NCBI GenBank assembly: GCA_002812745.2
Contig: NCSJ02000058.1
Coordinates: 102,650 to 166,649 of the forward strand
Reading direction: 5' to 3'
Length of the DNA: 64,000 nucleotides
Origin: Scytalidium lignicola
Lineage: Eukaryota > Ascomycota > Leotiomycetes
This document shows, piece after piece, positions 33,079 to 45,465 of the stretch. The stretch's first letter is position 1. Every line of letters begins with the position of its first letter. The position numbers and the translations under genes are program-made. The notes beneath the pieces were generated by a model that worked only from the letters and a program-made list of their open reading frames with translations, had not been told where the DNA came from and searched no databases.

Positions 33079-34254
33079 CTGGAAATATTAGCAAAACCTA
33101 AACACGTGATGTGGATTATATACCAATCTTATTGTAGTTTACGGAAATAGCTTTGCTGCCCTGTACATATAGCCTGGGTATCGAGAAGACCTCGATTTCT
33201 GTGCTAGAATATCAGCTTTATGGAGATTGTCTTGCAAGCCAGTTGTGAAAAACCAAATATTAGCATTAAAATTGGAAGAATAGAAGGTTTTTATATACCC
33301 TTATTCAATTCCCAAGACATATCAATGTTGTAGAGAGGTTTTATGTTCTTGACAATGAGGGTTTTCCACGAAAATCCAGGGGAAACTGTCCTTCACGGGA
33401 TGAGTCCTTTTATTAAGAGTTACGCGATCAAGACACTGTAGGTAATCCGCTTACTAAATATGGAAGGTAACTTCTGACCGTAAACTTTCAAATCCCTGCA
33501 GAATCAATAACTCCTACAGTACTATCCACACCTTACGTGCTCAAAATTTGAGTAGAGTGGCCAATTAATTACTACCCGAAAGAGATAAGACGCAGACCCG
33601 ACAGAACGGTTATGCAGTCTTATCTAGATTATGAGGACAACAGCGACACGAGAGCGGGTGTTTCCTAGTATGGACGGGAGACTCTTGGGCATTCTCTAAG
33701 CGAAGCTTAGCAGGCTTAGGGTTGGAGATGTGCCATAATTATTGACTTGGAGGAAGCGAAAGGTACCACTAATAGAATGTACGAGTTCGTGGCTAATAAT
33801 GGAAGAATGCTCGTAACTCTTGATTAAGGTTGTAGTAAGATATTAAGCAAATTTAAAGTTACAGCAAATTTTTCAGACGGCGTTGAATGGATGGGAGGTT
33901 TTCTTTTCCAGGCAATTTGGAACTTTGAATTTGACGTAGATGAGAGGACCGGTATACAATAACATTTCTAAAGGTTACTTGGGGTTGGTAAATGATGGGA
34001 TTTGAGGTAGCTATAAGCAGGAGCAAGTTCTGGTATCAGTTTAGTCTTTATTAATAATAGGAGCTTAAGCTAAGAAGATTCAGAATGTTTTAACTTGAAT
34101 TTTAAATGTTAGCCTATAAGTATGCGAAATACAATTGCATTTAACCAATTATACGCTGTACTGTTGTCTGAGATTTTGGGCTACTATAGGCCGTTATCGG
34201 CGGTGGTTGTCGATTTAGCTCCGCCCTAATTCAATCTCACTTCCACCAGCATCG
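33079..34254. other. AT-rich region, probably holding lost upstream exons
   Basis: No open frame with a recognisable domain. The start of the C2-pseudokinase gene should lie at the left end. The right end is the 3' flank of the ankyrin gene. Confidence 0.35.
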
Positions 34255-35755
34255 TCAACTACGATCCTCAGCTTCTTCTTCGTCACTCTCCTCACTACTA
34301 TCCACATCTTCCCAATCACTAGCATTGCTGCCATCGTTCTCTTCATCACTTTCATCCTCCCCTTTCTCCTGGTCAGTCTCATCGATTGCGCCATATTGGA
34401 GTAAGAGATCCACTATATCCTTCGTACCCTCTAATTTCGCCGCTTTGAGAGCAGTACCATCACATCCCACTTGATCCTGAGCATTAACATCAGCTCCATG
34501 CTTAAGCAAGAGTTGTGTTATTTTTTCGTTTCCTTCATATGCTCCTGCTATTAATGCATTACCATACTCTCCCGTTTGAATCTGAGCATTTACATCAGCT
34601 TTGTGCTCAAGCAAGAGTTGTACTATTTTCTCGTTTCCTCCACGTGCTCCTGCTATTAATGCACTACCATACTCTCCCACTTGGATTTGAGCATTTACAT
34701 CAGCTCCGTGCTCAAGCAATAGCTGAACCACTTCCATATCTCCTAGATGAGCAGCGGCTATCATTGGACTGCCATATCTTGTAACGTTAACTTGACTATT
34801 AACGTTGATGCCCCAACTAATAAGACGTTCACAAATGCTAACGGATCCTGCAATGGCTGCAAAGTGAAGTAATCGGCAATTGGTTTCATCCTTGGAGATA
34901 ACTTCCCTCCAAGGAGTATCCCACCAATGGGGTAGAATAGTATAAAATCCGAAACCACAGATTGCCGATGCAGATGAATCTTGCTCTAACTCAGAAAAAT
35001 GAAATGGAAACCTAGGGGCCCTAGGGGCAAGAAACCCATATGTGCCTGATACTTCTCTGTACCAGTTTCTGTAGACAATGCTACTGTCCATTGGAGATCC
35101 TAAGGATTGCTTAAGGAGGACAGAGAGTCTCTGGTTTCTAATAACTTGATCACAGATTTTCACATGCACCATCCAACACCATGTGGCATAGCGTATGAGG
35201 CCTGAAAGAAAGTTATACTTTGAGTTATACGTGGCCATATCATTATTGCTTTTATCATCAGCATCACCACCATAATTTTCACCATACTTCTCATGTCGAT
35301 TGCTACCATTACTGTAGCTGTAAGCAGAATTGAGTAACAGAAGACAGCTGCATGCCACAAGGTAATTTGCTTGCTGTTGGTCCCACAAATGGTTCTCAAA
35401 ATATTCTATCACAGATAGATGGGATGGTGTCCAAACTTTTCGACTGGGATTAATGACTAAAAGATTTCGACAATATTCTAATAGAAGATCCTCATCAAGG
35501 TCACCTGGATGTTGGATCTCATCCTCGTCTATATCTTGGCACACTGCCGGGAGAAGTTCCTTTGTTGACAGGGGCCTGTAAGCGCACATCACCCATTGAA
35601 GAGCACGATCTGCTATTTGTCTTCCGTCTTTCGGTATTGATTTATAGATATCATCATATGCATCCTTGAGATTACGCGGAAGCCTTCTTAGGCGGCCTTG
35701 AATATCCTTTTCTAGGCTTAATTTTAGGAGTTTTTTAATCTGTAGATATGCTTAT
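34255..35755 (-). pseudogene. Winged-helix and ankyrin half of a NACHT-ankyrin NLR, cut off from its NACHT half
   Basis: From about 35755 the minus strand reads FQ, stop (TAA), then AYLQIKKLLKLSLEKDIQGR, LPRNLKDAYDDIYKSI, ADRALQWVMCAYRPLSTKE, the usual sequence just after fungal NACHT domains. From 35592 (MMCAYRPLS) an uninterrupted 445-codon frame continues through VWTPSHLSVIEYFENH and at least four ankyrin repeats (APMIAAAHLGDMEVVQLLLEHGADVNAQ-like units of 33 aa) to an acidic tail (SEESDEEEAEDRS). The TAA stands where relatives have Trp (FQWA). Ankyrin repeats at about 34470-34750 are very alike, as in recently amplified arrays. A separate protein from 35592 is possible, but its start would be mid-domain. 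Confidence 0.65.
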
Positions 35756-35814
35756 TGGAACTTGAACTTGTTTAGCTTGGCTAAAACTGATATATAGTAC
35801 AGAACTTATTTTAC

Positions 35815-37834
35815 TTACATTCCCTGACTACGGTCTTGAAGTATCTGAACAATTTCACTCTGAAGCTCATTAGACATTTTACTCCATCGGCGATGTTTAC
35901 AAATCTCTGCCTCTACAAACTTTGAGATATCTTCGTGATTATCGGATGACTGGATCTGTATATTCGTTTTGTTTTTGAATCTTTCTCTGATGTCGCCATC
36001 AGGTCGGCTTGAAATAAATATTTTAACAGGTCTTAAAGCATGATCTACCAAATAATCAAATATTTCGATCAACTTGTTGCGCTTGTCTTTGTCACATTCA
36101 TCCAAGGCGTCGAGGATGAGAGTGGTCATAGGATAGGAATTGATAAGCTCAAGAAGAAGTTCTTTACAACTAGACATTGTGAGTTCTGAACCCTTTTCTC
36201 TCGAGCTATTGTAAATTTGTCGAACACTTTTCTGTATAGAGCCGTTGTTGCGTGTCAAGGTTGATAGCTGCCGAACAAAACTACGTAAAACAGATAATGG
36301 TTCTCGACGATCAGTCTCATTCCTGTTGCAATAGAAGAAGGCAAATCCTTCATTGTTCACATTCGTTTTCAGGGTGTCCTGGATTTGGTCAATGATCCTG
36401 GAAGTAAGGAATGTTTTCCCAGTTCCGGCTATCATTGTAGTTAGAATAAGGACAATTAACACATCTGATCATACAGAAACAAGCTTACCAGTTCCATGGA
36501 GCCAGAGAATAACAGAAGAGCTTGCTTGCCGCCATTCTAAATAATGCGCATGTTCGAGGATCCAGCCACACGTTCCTTCTGTTCGTTCATCTTTCACCGT
36601 ATCATGATTCTTACCATAAAGGATATGGGAGATCCAATCAAGAAGTCTTAGGCGCTCCTCAGTACTTACGGATTCTAGAAGAGAACTGACACGCTCATCT
36701 ATGCGGAGGAGTGGTTTCTCTAGAGCCTCAAGTAATCTTTGTGTGTCTGAGTCCGCAGTCTTACTTCGTACCCGCTCACAATTTTGAGCTTCAGTTTCTA
36801 CACGTGATGCTAGGACATGGCACTTAGCAAGGCATTCGGACACTTCTTCCGGGTTTACCAATGCATAAAGAGCCAGAGCTCCAATGTTCTTGGCATATAA
36901 TCGACAGGCGAGGGCGATTAGCTGTAGAATCGAAGTATATAGCTTTATTAAAGCCTCTTGTAAGTTGGGTACAGCTAATTCTGACGCTGGGGCTGTTTTA
37001 GAATTATAAAGTAGCTCATATATCCTGCAGCGACCGGCTAGATAAGTGATATTTTCGATGCTCATGACCAAGGTCCCATTTTGATTGTGCCAGGATACCG
37101 TAGCCTTTAGAAGCATTCAGCAAAGACAGCTTTAATCATTCAAAAGGGAGATCTAGTTATACCCGGAGCAAAAACCTGACCCCTGCCCATGGTAAACTAG
37201 CATGGACAGGGTCAAAGTTTACGGCAATATCACCGACATCCTTGAACTTATTCAGCCAAAAGACTATCTTCCTCATCATATCCCCGGTGATTATTTTCTT
37301 CCCTTGGAACCGGAAGCTGTAAGATTTCTCTTCCCACTTCTGTCGTCTTTCTTTAGCCAAGTCAATTAAATCTTCCACCACAACAGACAGATTAGAGGTA
37401 TTCGAGGACTGGATTGCCTGGATGGTTTGCTGCTCCTCTTTTGAAAGTGCCTGAAGTGCTTCTAACCAAAGGTCTCGGGTGCACGACAAACAATCTGACG
37501 AGGAGGTATCCTCACCGGATGTATTATCACAAGATATACCATTCTTACTAGATGGGGCATCCTGACTAGACGGAACAGCCTTATTAGATATAACATTTCG
37601 ACTAGCTGAAGCATCCTGGCTAGGAGCTACGATTGCAGAGTAAGGGGCGGTGCTAAATGCTTCAGGTGATATGGATGGTGCCACCGCTTCTGCTAAATCA
37701 ACAGACGAAGCAGCTGATGACAGTTCTTGAACCTCGAGTGTGGGATTTCGTGAGGAGCGTGAAAATACACGGAAGGGAAGCCTTAATTTCTCCTTCAACC
37801 TCTCGCGATTTCTCTGGGAATGACGTGCCGCCAT
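35815..37834 (-). CDS. NACHT NLR, N-terminal and NTPase half
   Basis: Three exons: 37834-37163, 37104-36489 and 36428-35815, giving about 633 aa up to an in-frame TAA. After a Ser-rich, variable N-terminus, residues of about 125-400 match the fungal NLR N-terminal domain (VHASLPWAGVRFLLR, then IYELLY and RVSSLLESVS). The NACHT domain follows: WLHGTAGTGKTFLTS (Walker A, spanning the second intron), FFYCNRNETDRREPLSVLRS, TTLILDALDEC (Walker B) and KIFISSRPDGDI. NACHT proteins oligomerise on ligand sensing by C-terminal repeats; here those lie in the next open frame. The exon 3 donor AT/GTAAGT has no acceptor in phase because AG appears changed to AA before GTTCC. A weaker splice (GACC/GTAGTC to AATAAG) would rejoin both halves in frame and cannot be excluded. 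Confidence 0.75.
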
Positions 37835-38324
37835 CGTCCATTCGTCTAGCTAGGAGTGACTACGTGGTAGTGAATGAGACTAGAAATATTGCTATGATAC
37901 CAAGCGTGTGGGTATGCTTCTTCTTGATGACTTGCTTGAGGCGGAATGAATGTGGGAGATGGGAGCACTCACGAGGCTGTGCTAGCTATCCATGTGACCT
38001 GGGCATCGAGAACACCAGTCGTGCCATTATCCACCGGCCAACCGGACACCCTGGATAAGCGAGACCCCACTAAAAATGGCTGAATGGATTTAAGTTTGGC
38101 CTAAAACTACCTGAGCTATCCCTACGTCGGGAACGATGCTTAGCCCGTTCTTTTCTCCATAACTCCCGAGTTACAGAATCAAATGGTGGTAGAGAGTGGA
38201 GCAACCTCGATAGCTGGTGAATTAAGCACGGGCCCCCTTTGTGGGCGAGGAGCATTCACCATCGAAGGTTAAAAATGATCTCTGATGTCAAGTAATAATG
38301 ATTAGCTCTAGACTTATGCCTGCC
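37835..38324. other. Intergenic region
   Basis: Promoter of the NLR and 3' flank of the HET gene. Nothing else is recognised. Confidence 0.4.
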
Positions 38325-40421
38325 TCAGTGTAACCTGATGGCCCGCTGGGTGGGGGCTGCCTTAGTTTCATCTATAAACATCTCACCAAACATGATACCA
38401 TCAACATAGCATCTGCCCATGAAGTCATAGTCAACCTGGTTGTCATCCTGCATTGGTCTCACAGTGAACGGCATCCGTCCTCCATAGAATATCCATACTT
38501 GATCGCCAGGCTTTGTATCTCTATCACCTAACCCTATCGCGCCCCCCTCTGTGATGAAGAATGACGAATCATTAACCATGCGCCATATCGTTTGCCGGAC
38601 GGCATTTGGGGGCCGTCTACCGCTGTTTACGAAGTCCAAAACATGACGGATGTCCTCCGCGGTTGCCCGGCCTACTACCCAATCTTCATAATTCCTGGCG
38701 AAGTCTCCAAGAAGCAGCCGGCTAAAAGCCTCTGGTCGAGCAGGCCCCTGGGGAAATGTTGAAGGATCCAGTCCAGTCTCTGTTGCCATGGAGGCCCCTT
38801 GGTTGTTAGCAATGGCTTCCCATTTGCGCAGCATGTCAACCAGCTTCTGATCGGAGATCTCCCGGCTTGGAGCGTAAAGCGGTTCTTGGACCAGCCTGAT
38901 TTTATCAACTAAGATGCCATTCAACGGCAACGTCATCTTAGATTTCTCTACCCCAGTCGAGAACGCTTGCCAATCCAGATCTTGTGAGTTTGCTGCATTG
39001 TAATGATAATATCCGTGAAGTGGATAAAACCTTTCTTTGAAAGCTGGGGAAGCTCTCAAGTCCAATGCCCAGCGAGGTAGGCCCGGCATTGAGTCGGTCA
39101 AACGAGGATCTGCGATCAGAGGTCGTAAGTCTCTCTCGTGGAGTATCAGGTCAATGGTATTAGATGCGTAGAGCTTTGATACCTCGATCTAGTTCATGTT
39201 AGCTTCTAGCAGCAAAATGGAATAACTTATTCGTTCTCGACAATACTAAGAGATACACCTAGTTGACTTGAATAAGAAAGGAATTAAAGAAAAGCGAAGG
39301 TGGCGCACTGTGTCCACATTAGTATTAATGTTCTAGGGAGAAGGTTCCAAAGGGGAGGAGGGGTGTTTTTATATTCCTATCTCTCTAGAGCTAGGTATTT
39401 TCGCAAACTAAGGAGACCCATGTTCCATTAGGGCTGCTCTCTACGTACCAGTATAATCACACCCATCCACACTTGGCAGTTCCCCTGCTGGGCGCACCCC
39501 CAGAAGCGCGTAGACCTTATCACGAGGATCTGTTGCTTGTCTGAACCGCCATTTGACCATTAAATTCAGGGGATAATGGTCTGGCCAATCCTTGTCGTTG
39601 CTTATCCATATCACTTGAGCCATCAAGTCTCCGAGGTATTCAGCATGAGCCTCGGCCAGTAGCTTCAAGAGTGGCTGGGGCATCTTCGACGTCCAGGTTC
39701 GGGCGGCCTGATTCAAGGTTTCCCATGGCATAGATAATTTTCCCCAGACCAAGCAAAGCTTTGGAGGAAGGACTGCTTCTTGCAAAGTCCATATTCGCTT
39801 CCACCATGGATTTTCGACAAAAGAGATGGACCTTAATGCGTTCATTGCACCTTCAAAGCTATCTAAGGAGGCCATGGACTGAGGCATGGAAATCTCATTG
39901 ACGTCTTTTGCTATTGTGGCCTTCGACATGTACTCAAGGAGTCCGACAGCGGCTCTCGCATCGGCTAGGGAGATGTTGTGACGAATCTCACCAAACCAAG
40001 CCAGGCAGCAAGAACAGTTCGAGTATATATGGCGCATTAGACGGACCTGTGAAGCTTTCTCATCCAGATCCCACTGACTAATACAAAGCTGATCAATCCA
40101 TAATGTCCTGCTTGTATTTTGTAGTCGAAGATGGCGGAGAGCAGTATGTAGGTTTTTTGTGACCTTGATCTCACTACCAGCAACACTAATGGGGATTTTT
40201 GGGGCTGATGTTTCACCCCAAACGTATGAGAGCGCTTCATACTGTGGCCCATCAGAAAGCGACACAACACGGATATCGCAACTAATGAAAGGATCATCAA
40301 CGCCGTTAGGACTGGGAAGTAGATCTACAAGACGAATTTCATCGCCAATCATCGTGGTAATCTGTGTTTTTGGACTTTTTATTAGATGGAGAATTAAATA
40401 ACTTGAGGTTACTTGGCTCAT
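38325..40421 (-). CDS. HET domain protein
   Basis: Two main coding blocks: 40421-about 39447 with the HET domain and 39188-38325 with the C-terminal part. Start at 40421, or Met24 (40352), which is closer to family norms. Domain motifs are YEALSYVWGE, LWIDQLCISQWDLDEKASQV, IYSNCSCCLAWFGE and WWKRIWTLQEAV, then DPRDKVYALLGV. The second block reads IEVSKLYASNTIDLIL, LPRWALDL and, near the end, IGLGDRDTKPGDQVWIFYGG. The clear donor CTG/GTACGT at 39446 is phase 1 while the visible acceptor AACTAG/ATCGAG is phase 0, so a small unseen exon or a frame error lies between. The product is a candidate incompatibility or immune cell-death effector, next to an NLR on the same strand. Confidence 0.78.
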
Positions 40422-40839
40422 AGTATTTGAGGCTGCGTATAAGTGGGGTTAGAATATATTCGCATTTTGGATGTAGATGGCCTGACCCACAGGGGTAATT
40501 TGACCTAATCCAAGGATTTAAAATTAGCTTTAAAAAAATCCTTAACTAGCTTTTTCTAATTTTAACTAATAACAATTATAATTAAAATTTTAAAACAAGT
40601 TGCTTTTAACGTTAGTCCATTTACTATCGTTTACTTTTAACTCTCCTTTACTTACTTTAACTTATCAAAAACTGCTAATAAAGCAATTCTGCTCACCTTT
40701 CCGAACTGAAACAGATTTTCTTCATGTTAGGATCGACGTGTGATAATCGCCTGGCATCTCGCTTGCAAAAGAACCCTTACATATATAACTTCAAAAGCTT
40801 TCTTTCTGCTAAACCCAGAACACGCTTCATAAAGAGTCT
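40422..40839. other. AT-rich spacer
   Basis: Very AT-rich from 40500 to 40690 (TTTTAAC/TTAAA runs). It separates the HET gene from the SDR gene. No gene. Confidence 0.4.
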
Positions 40840-41903
40840 TCAGATATTAGCTGAGACACCGGGCTGAATCTTCTCGAGTTTATCGACGAGCTCCTTGAAA
40901 AATGCTTTCTGTACTTGTTTGCCCCATTGTCCAGTGACATGGCGTGCAGGACTGCAGAGGTGTGTTAGTCTGGTTTAAAGCAATAGAAAGGGTGTAGAAC
41001 TACTTACGTTTGGACGTGGCAGTTTGTCAGATAGGCACCATTGCTGTTCTGTCCAGCAAACAGACCATCCACCAAAGTTCGACTACCCTCCTCAGTGGAG
41101 CGAGCTAAGAGCTTCTCCGCCATTTTAAACCCAGCTCCCCCTTGGCTCTCTCTCGCCAGGTTGGATTTGCAGAAACTAGGATTTGGTGTATTCAGGATAA
41201 TTTGTCCTCGATCAGAGGCTTTTGACCGGTCGGCAAATTCGCGCACAGCATAGATGACGAGCAACTTGCTCAGAGGATATCGACCAGCCATATCGGCCTT
41301 TTTAGGGTCATTCAGCCGATCCATGATGCTTCCGCCCTTGGGGTCTAGCTCTGCAAGGGGAGCAATGTAATGCAGCGCGCTGTTCGGGATTACGAAGCGA
41401 CAGGGGTTCCCAGTCTGCTGCCCGGACTCACGCATCTTCGGAAGAAGAAGCAGATACAACAAGAAAGTGCTGATGACGTTGACATTGAGAGTCGATTCAT
41501 TGCCTTCACTCAAGGTGAATTTGGTGGTCATAATACCCGCGTTGGCCAACACGCCATCGATGCGCGGTAGCTGAGAGGCGCGGCTCGTAAAGGCCTTGAT
41601 GGAATCGTAGCTGTCCATGTCGATGGGCCAAACCTCAATCGATGTTTCGGACTTACTGGCCGAAGTGAGGAGTTCTTTTTTTGCTGCTTCGCCTTTGGAT
41701 ACAGTTCGCACACCCATGATTAGCTTTCCCACCCCAAGGCGTACCAAGTGACGGCTGGCCTCAAAGCCGAGGCCGGTGTTGGAGCCGGTCACAATGAAGG
41801 TTTGCTTCGACAGGTCGCCATTACCCGCTGGGATGGGGAGACGAACAAAAAGATTGGAGACCAGCACGGAGCTGACCCCATGGAGTGCTGAGAGGGTAGA
41901 CAT
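40840..41903 (-). CDS. Short-chain dehydrogenase/reductase
   Basis: Two exons, 41903-41008 and 40951-40840 (donor GTAAGT, acceptor CTCTGCAG), join at phase 2 to give 335 aa. Classical SDR features: TGSNTGLGFEASRHL (TGxxxGxG cofactor loop, about 39-47), NAGI near 122, a Ser in PNSALHY and the catalytic YPLSK (YxxxK). It resembles retinol-dehydrogenase-12/WW-oxidoreductase-like fungal SDRs used in tailoring or detoxification. The basic residue after the cofactor strand (GVR) suggests NADP. It diverges from a Zn2Cys6 regulator 455 bp away, which suggests shared control. Confidence 0.9.
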
Positions 41904-42358
41904 GATAATTAGTTAGATCATTGCAGCTAAAAATAAAGATATGGTATGTAATTGTAAAAGTCGAGGAGAAGAAAGGTAGATAAGTCTGAGGATCCTATTT
42001 TATACCTATCTCGCAATACCATAAGATGCGGATTTAATATGCCCATCTCGGTCAACATTCGTTCGTCCAATAAAGTGGTCGGAGTTTGGACTATTGGTGG
42101 GTGGGTTCTGATTGGTCAAGTCAACTATTAAACTTCGTGGGGTTAATATCTCCGCGCCACGATTTCCGCTTTCTATTTTGGTCCCAACACGCATAATATC
42201 TCCGTCCCACGACTGACAAGGTTGTCATTTATCGTACTTTGACAACACAACCAGGCCCTTTGTTTTCGACCCAATTTTCTGGCTTGACGCTTGAATTGAG
42301 TAGTCTTTCTTTTCTGTTGAGAAACACTTTTGATTTATTTCATTCGGCTTGAGTCAAC
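41904..42358. promoter_or_regulatory. Divergent SDR/regulator promoter with 19 bp direct repeat
   Basis: Two copies of TAATATCTCCGNNCCACGA lie at 42144-42162 and 42194-42212, matching at 17 of 19 bases and starting exactly 50 bp apart. The first also has inverted TCGTGG at 42135-42140 facing its CCACGA. CCG-containing repeats suit a Zn2Cys6 factor, so the adjacent regulator may bind here; that is inference. Confidence 0.5.
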
Positions 42359-44693
42359 ATGCTTCTCTCTAATACTATGGATTCCAGCTCTAGAAAAGTG
42401 GAAAAAAGAAACCGACCGCCCGTTTCATGTGAGCCATGCCGGACTCGAAAGTAAGTCACAATGGCCTTATCATAAAATGCTACAGAATAGATGTTCACAT
42501 AGTTTTATCCCAGGCTGAAGTGTAATCGCGGTTCACCATGCGACACCTGCCTCAGACGGAATAAATCGTCAATATGTCAATATGCACCTAATGCCAGTAG
42601 AAATAAACCTGGGCCCTCCAAGTCGCGTAATCTCAAAGAGCGACTGAACAACTTAGAAAACCTAGTGTCTTCTTTTCTATCAAGTGATACTGTCATCCAA
42701 CCATGGACACATGATAGTGAGACTATTACACCAACAACCCAACCAGTAGAAAGGTCTACAAAGTCGCCTTCGATTGTTAACAGTCCAGGGAGGGGAGAAG
42801 AGCTACTTACTCCCGAAACTCCACATCTGCGAGAGGCTGGAGATGGCCAAGTGAACTATATCGACCCCAGTCATTGGTTATCCATATTGGAAGACATCCA
42901 GGAAGTTCGAGAGCATCTATCTATATTAGATAACCCCATATCACAGAATGAAGCAAGATTCAATAATTTCGGCGTGCAGTCGGATGCTACCTTTCTATTT
43001 GGTTCAAATCCAAGCGTGAATCTTGCTGAAGTTCTCAGTTCGTTACCATCGCAGGCCATTTGCGATATGCTGCTCTCGCGGTATTTTAATTCTCAGTTTA
43101 TGATTCTAGGTAAGATAGCCTTCCGATATATTCTCAACAAGATCGCTAATTTGGAACTTCACGAAGCTATCATACATCCAGCCAAATTCCAGAAAGAAGT
43201 AAGTCGCGTACTCTACACATGTACAGAGCTAACTCACAAATGATCTATAGTACGAAAAGTTTTGGGAAGCACCATCAAAGGCTCCACCGCTCTGGATTGC
43301 TCTTCTATTCTCTATTCTGAGCATCACAGTATGCCTGCGCCAGATATCAAATCCGATATCAAACCCGATAGAGTCCGGCGAGTCCATCCCTCCTGCGCGA
43401 ATATTCCAGCAGAGAACTGCGCAATGTTTAGTTCTCGGGCGCTATGCCACTGCTAATACATACGCCCTTGAGGCATTTCTACTTCATCTCCAGAGTTGCT
43501 TCCTCAGTCATGACAATGACGATGGCGACCTCTGGTTTGAGATGGGTACAATAATTCGATTGGCATTTCGGATGGGCTACCACCGTGATCCGAGCAGTCT
43601 ACCTGGAATTTCTCCATTCGATGGCGAGATGCGGCGACGAGTTTGGCTACATATATTTCAAATAGACGCATTAATGTCTTTTCATATGGGGTTTCCTAGC
43701 ATGGTCCCTACCGAATTTTGTGATACTCAGGTCCCGAGAAATCTGGAATATTCCGATCTCTATGTTGACATGACAGCATTACCACCAGCGCGACCCCTTT
43801 CCGAACACACTCCTGTTCTGTACTGCATTGCCAAATCTGGTATCATGGCGATGTTTAAGAAAATCGTCGCGCATACACAATCGCTCTCGAGCCCGGCCTA
43901 CGACAAAACCATCGCGCTAGACGGTGAAATGAGAGAAGTCTACAGCTTACTTCCAGAGGTATTGAAGCGACGAGACGTTGGTCGATCTTTCATGGACCGT
44001 TCTAGCCTCATTATGGACCGGTGCACAATTGAGCTTCTCTACTTAAAAGGACTTATCGTCCTTCATCGACGATACGTAAGTTACGAGCGTCAGAGCCCTC
44101 GGTTTGAGCCTTCCCGGCGCGCCTGTGTCGAAGCGGCCCTCGATATCCTTGCTCGTCAGGAGGATCTGCACAAGGCATCCCAGCCAGGCGGCCGGTTATA
44201 TGAGGACCGCTGGATGGTCTCTTCACTGACTGTAGGTGACTTTATCCTAGCGGCGATGGTGGTCTGTTTGGACCTATCCGTCCGCATGCGATACAGCACG
44301 ATAGCGTCTACAGAAACAAATAATGATCGGGATTTCACCGTCAGGAAGTATCAGGCCCTCCAGACATCTCAGCAAATCTGGGCCATCAACAGTTCAATTT
44401 CACCCAAGTCGCACATTGTAGCTCTCGCCGTCGATCTGATGATTAAGAAGGTGGCCGAGAATGACGCTCAGCGCTCCCCTATGTACACCGCTCCTATGGT
44501 TGATTCAGAACCGCTGTATGTTAGTCCTATATCACAGATTATTGATGGGTCTGAAAGCATCGATTGGGTGAGTACTCGAGAATTGCACAGAATGTGACAA
44601 CTAGTCTTCTAATCAAGTAAATAGGGCTTGTTCGACCAATTTTTTGACAACCCGAACATAGAACCTTCACAACTTGGTAGTGGGAATATATAG
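42359..44693 (+). CDS. Zn2Cys6 transcription factor with fungal_trans domain
   Basis: Four exons, 42359-42450, 42514-43198, 43251-44567 and 44625-44693, give 720 aa; all joins keep frame. The binuclear zinc cluster has Cys 24, 27, 34, 40, 43 and 52 (CEPCRTRKLKC, then CDTC) with spacing CX2CX6CX5CX2CX8C, split by the first intron as is common. A short basic linker and LKERLNNLENLVSSF (dimerising coiled coil) follow. The middle homology domain spans roughly 190-550 with MGTIIRLAFRMGYHRDPS and GEMRRRVWLHIFQIDALMSFHMG. An alternative start is Met7. Its place among SDR, monooxygenase and transporter genes suggests it is their local regulator. Confidence 0.9.
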
Positions 44694-45465
44694 TCCATAT
44701 TATAGATTTATATAACTTTCCAAAGGGTTCGGATTATATTCTCTGGACAATGGTCTGTGTAATGGACCTCCAATACGAATATCCAAACCAATTAAATATA
44801 GTATATTTTGATTAAGGTCTGTATACTAAAAATTAGATTTAGATATGTAATATAAAACCATAGGATATTGATATATTTAAATAAATACAGCAAGATTGTC
44901 AATTTCCTAAGTATCTATATAAATGTTATATACTCCGTAATAAAATTTATAATAGATTTTTGTTAGAAACATCAGTTACAGTGTGTTGCAAAAAGCCTAA
45001 ATGCCCCCCATGTTAAAATATATATATGCAATCAGTTTTGACTACNTTTTTAGGCTCAAAATGGCTATTGTTTCCATGCTAGTTTATGTACAAATTTTAT
45101 ATTCCCCCTTTTCTTGTAGCATTTATTTTAACTTAAATATATGTCAAATTATACATTAAATTATGAAAGTTATGAAATTTATACATTGAGTTGTTTGAGT
45201 TTGAGTTGAGTTACTTTAAATATCAATATTATAGTATGATAAAGAGTTTCTTTGATTGTATGCAATTCTTTGCTAATCAGGTTATGATTGTGCTAATTGA
45301 TTATAATACAAATTCTCGCTTGTAAGCTAGGCACACTTCAGAATAAATTCTTTCTCTACGTCCTTATTTATTCTTAGTTATTCAGTGTTTACGAAGCCGA
45401 GATATGACTTTTGATCAAGTTTATTATTCCCTTTACTCCTAAGACATCCGTTTCAGCGATGTGTT
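44694..45465. other. AT-rich spacer
   Basis: Strongly AT-rich, with a single N at 45046 before five Ts. No gene or structured element was recognised. Confidence 0.4.
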
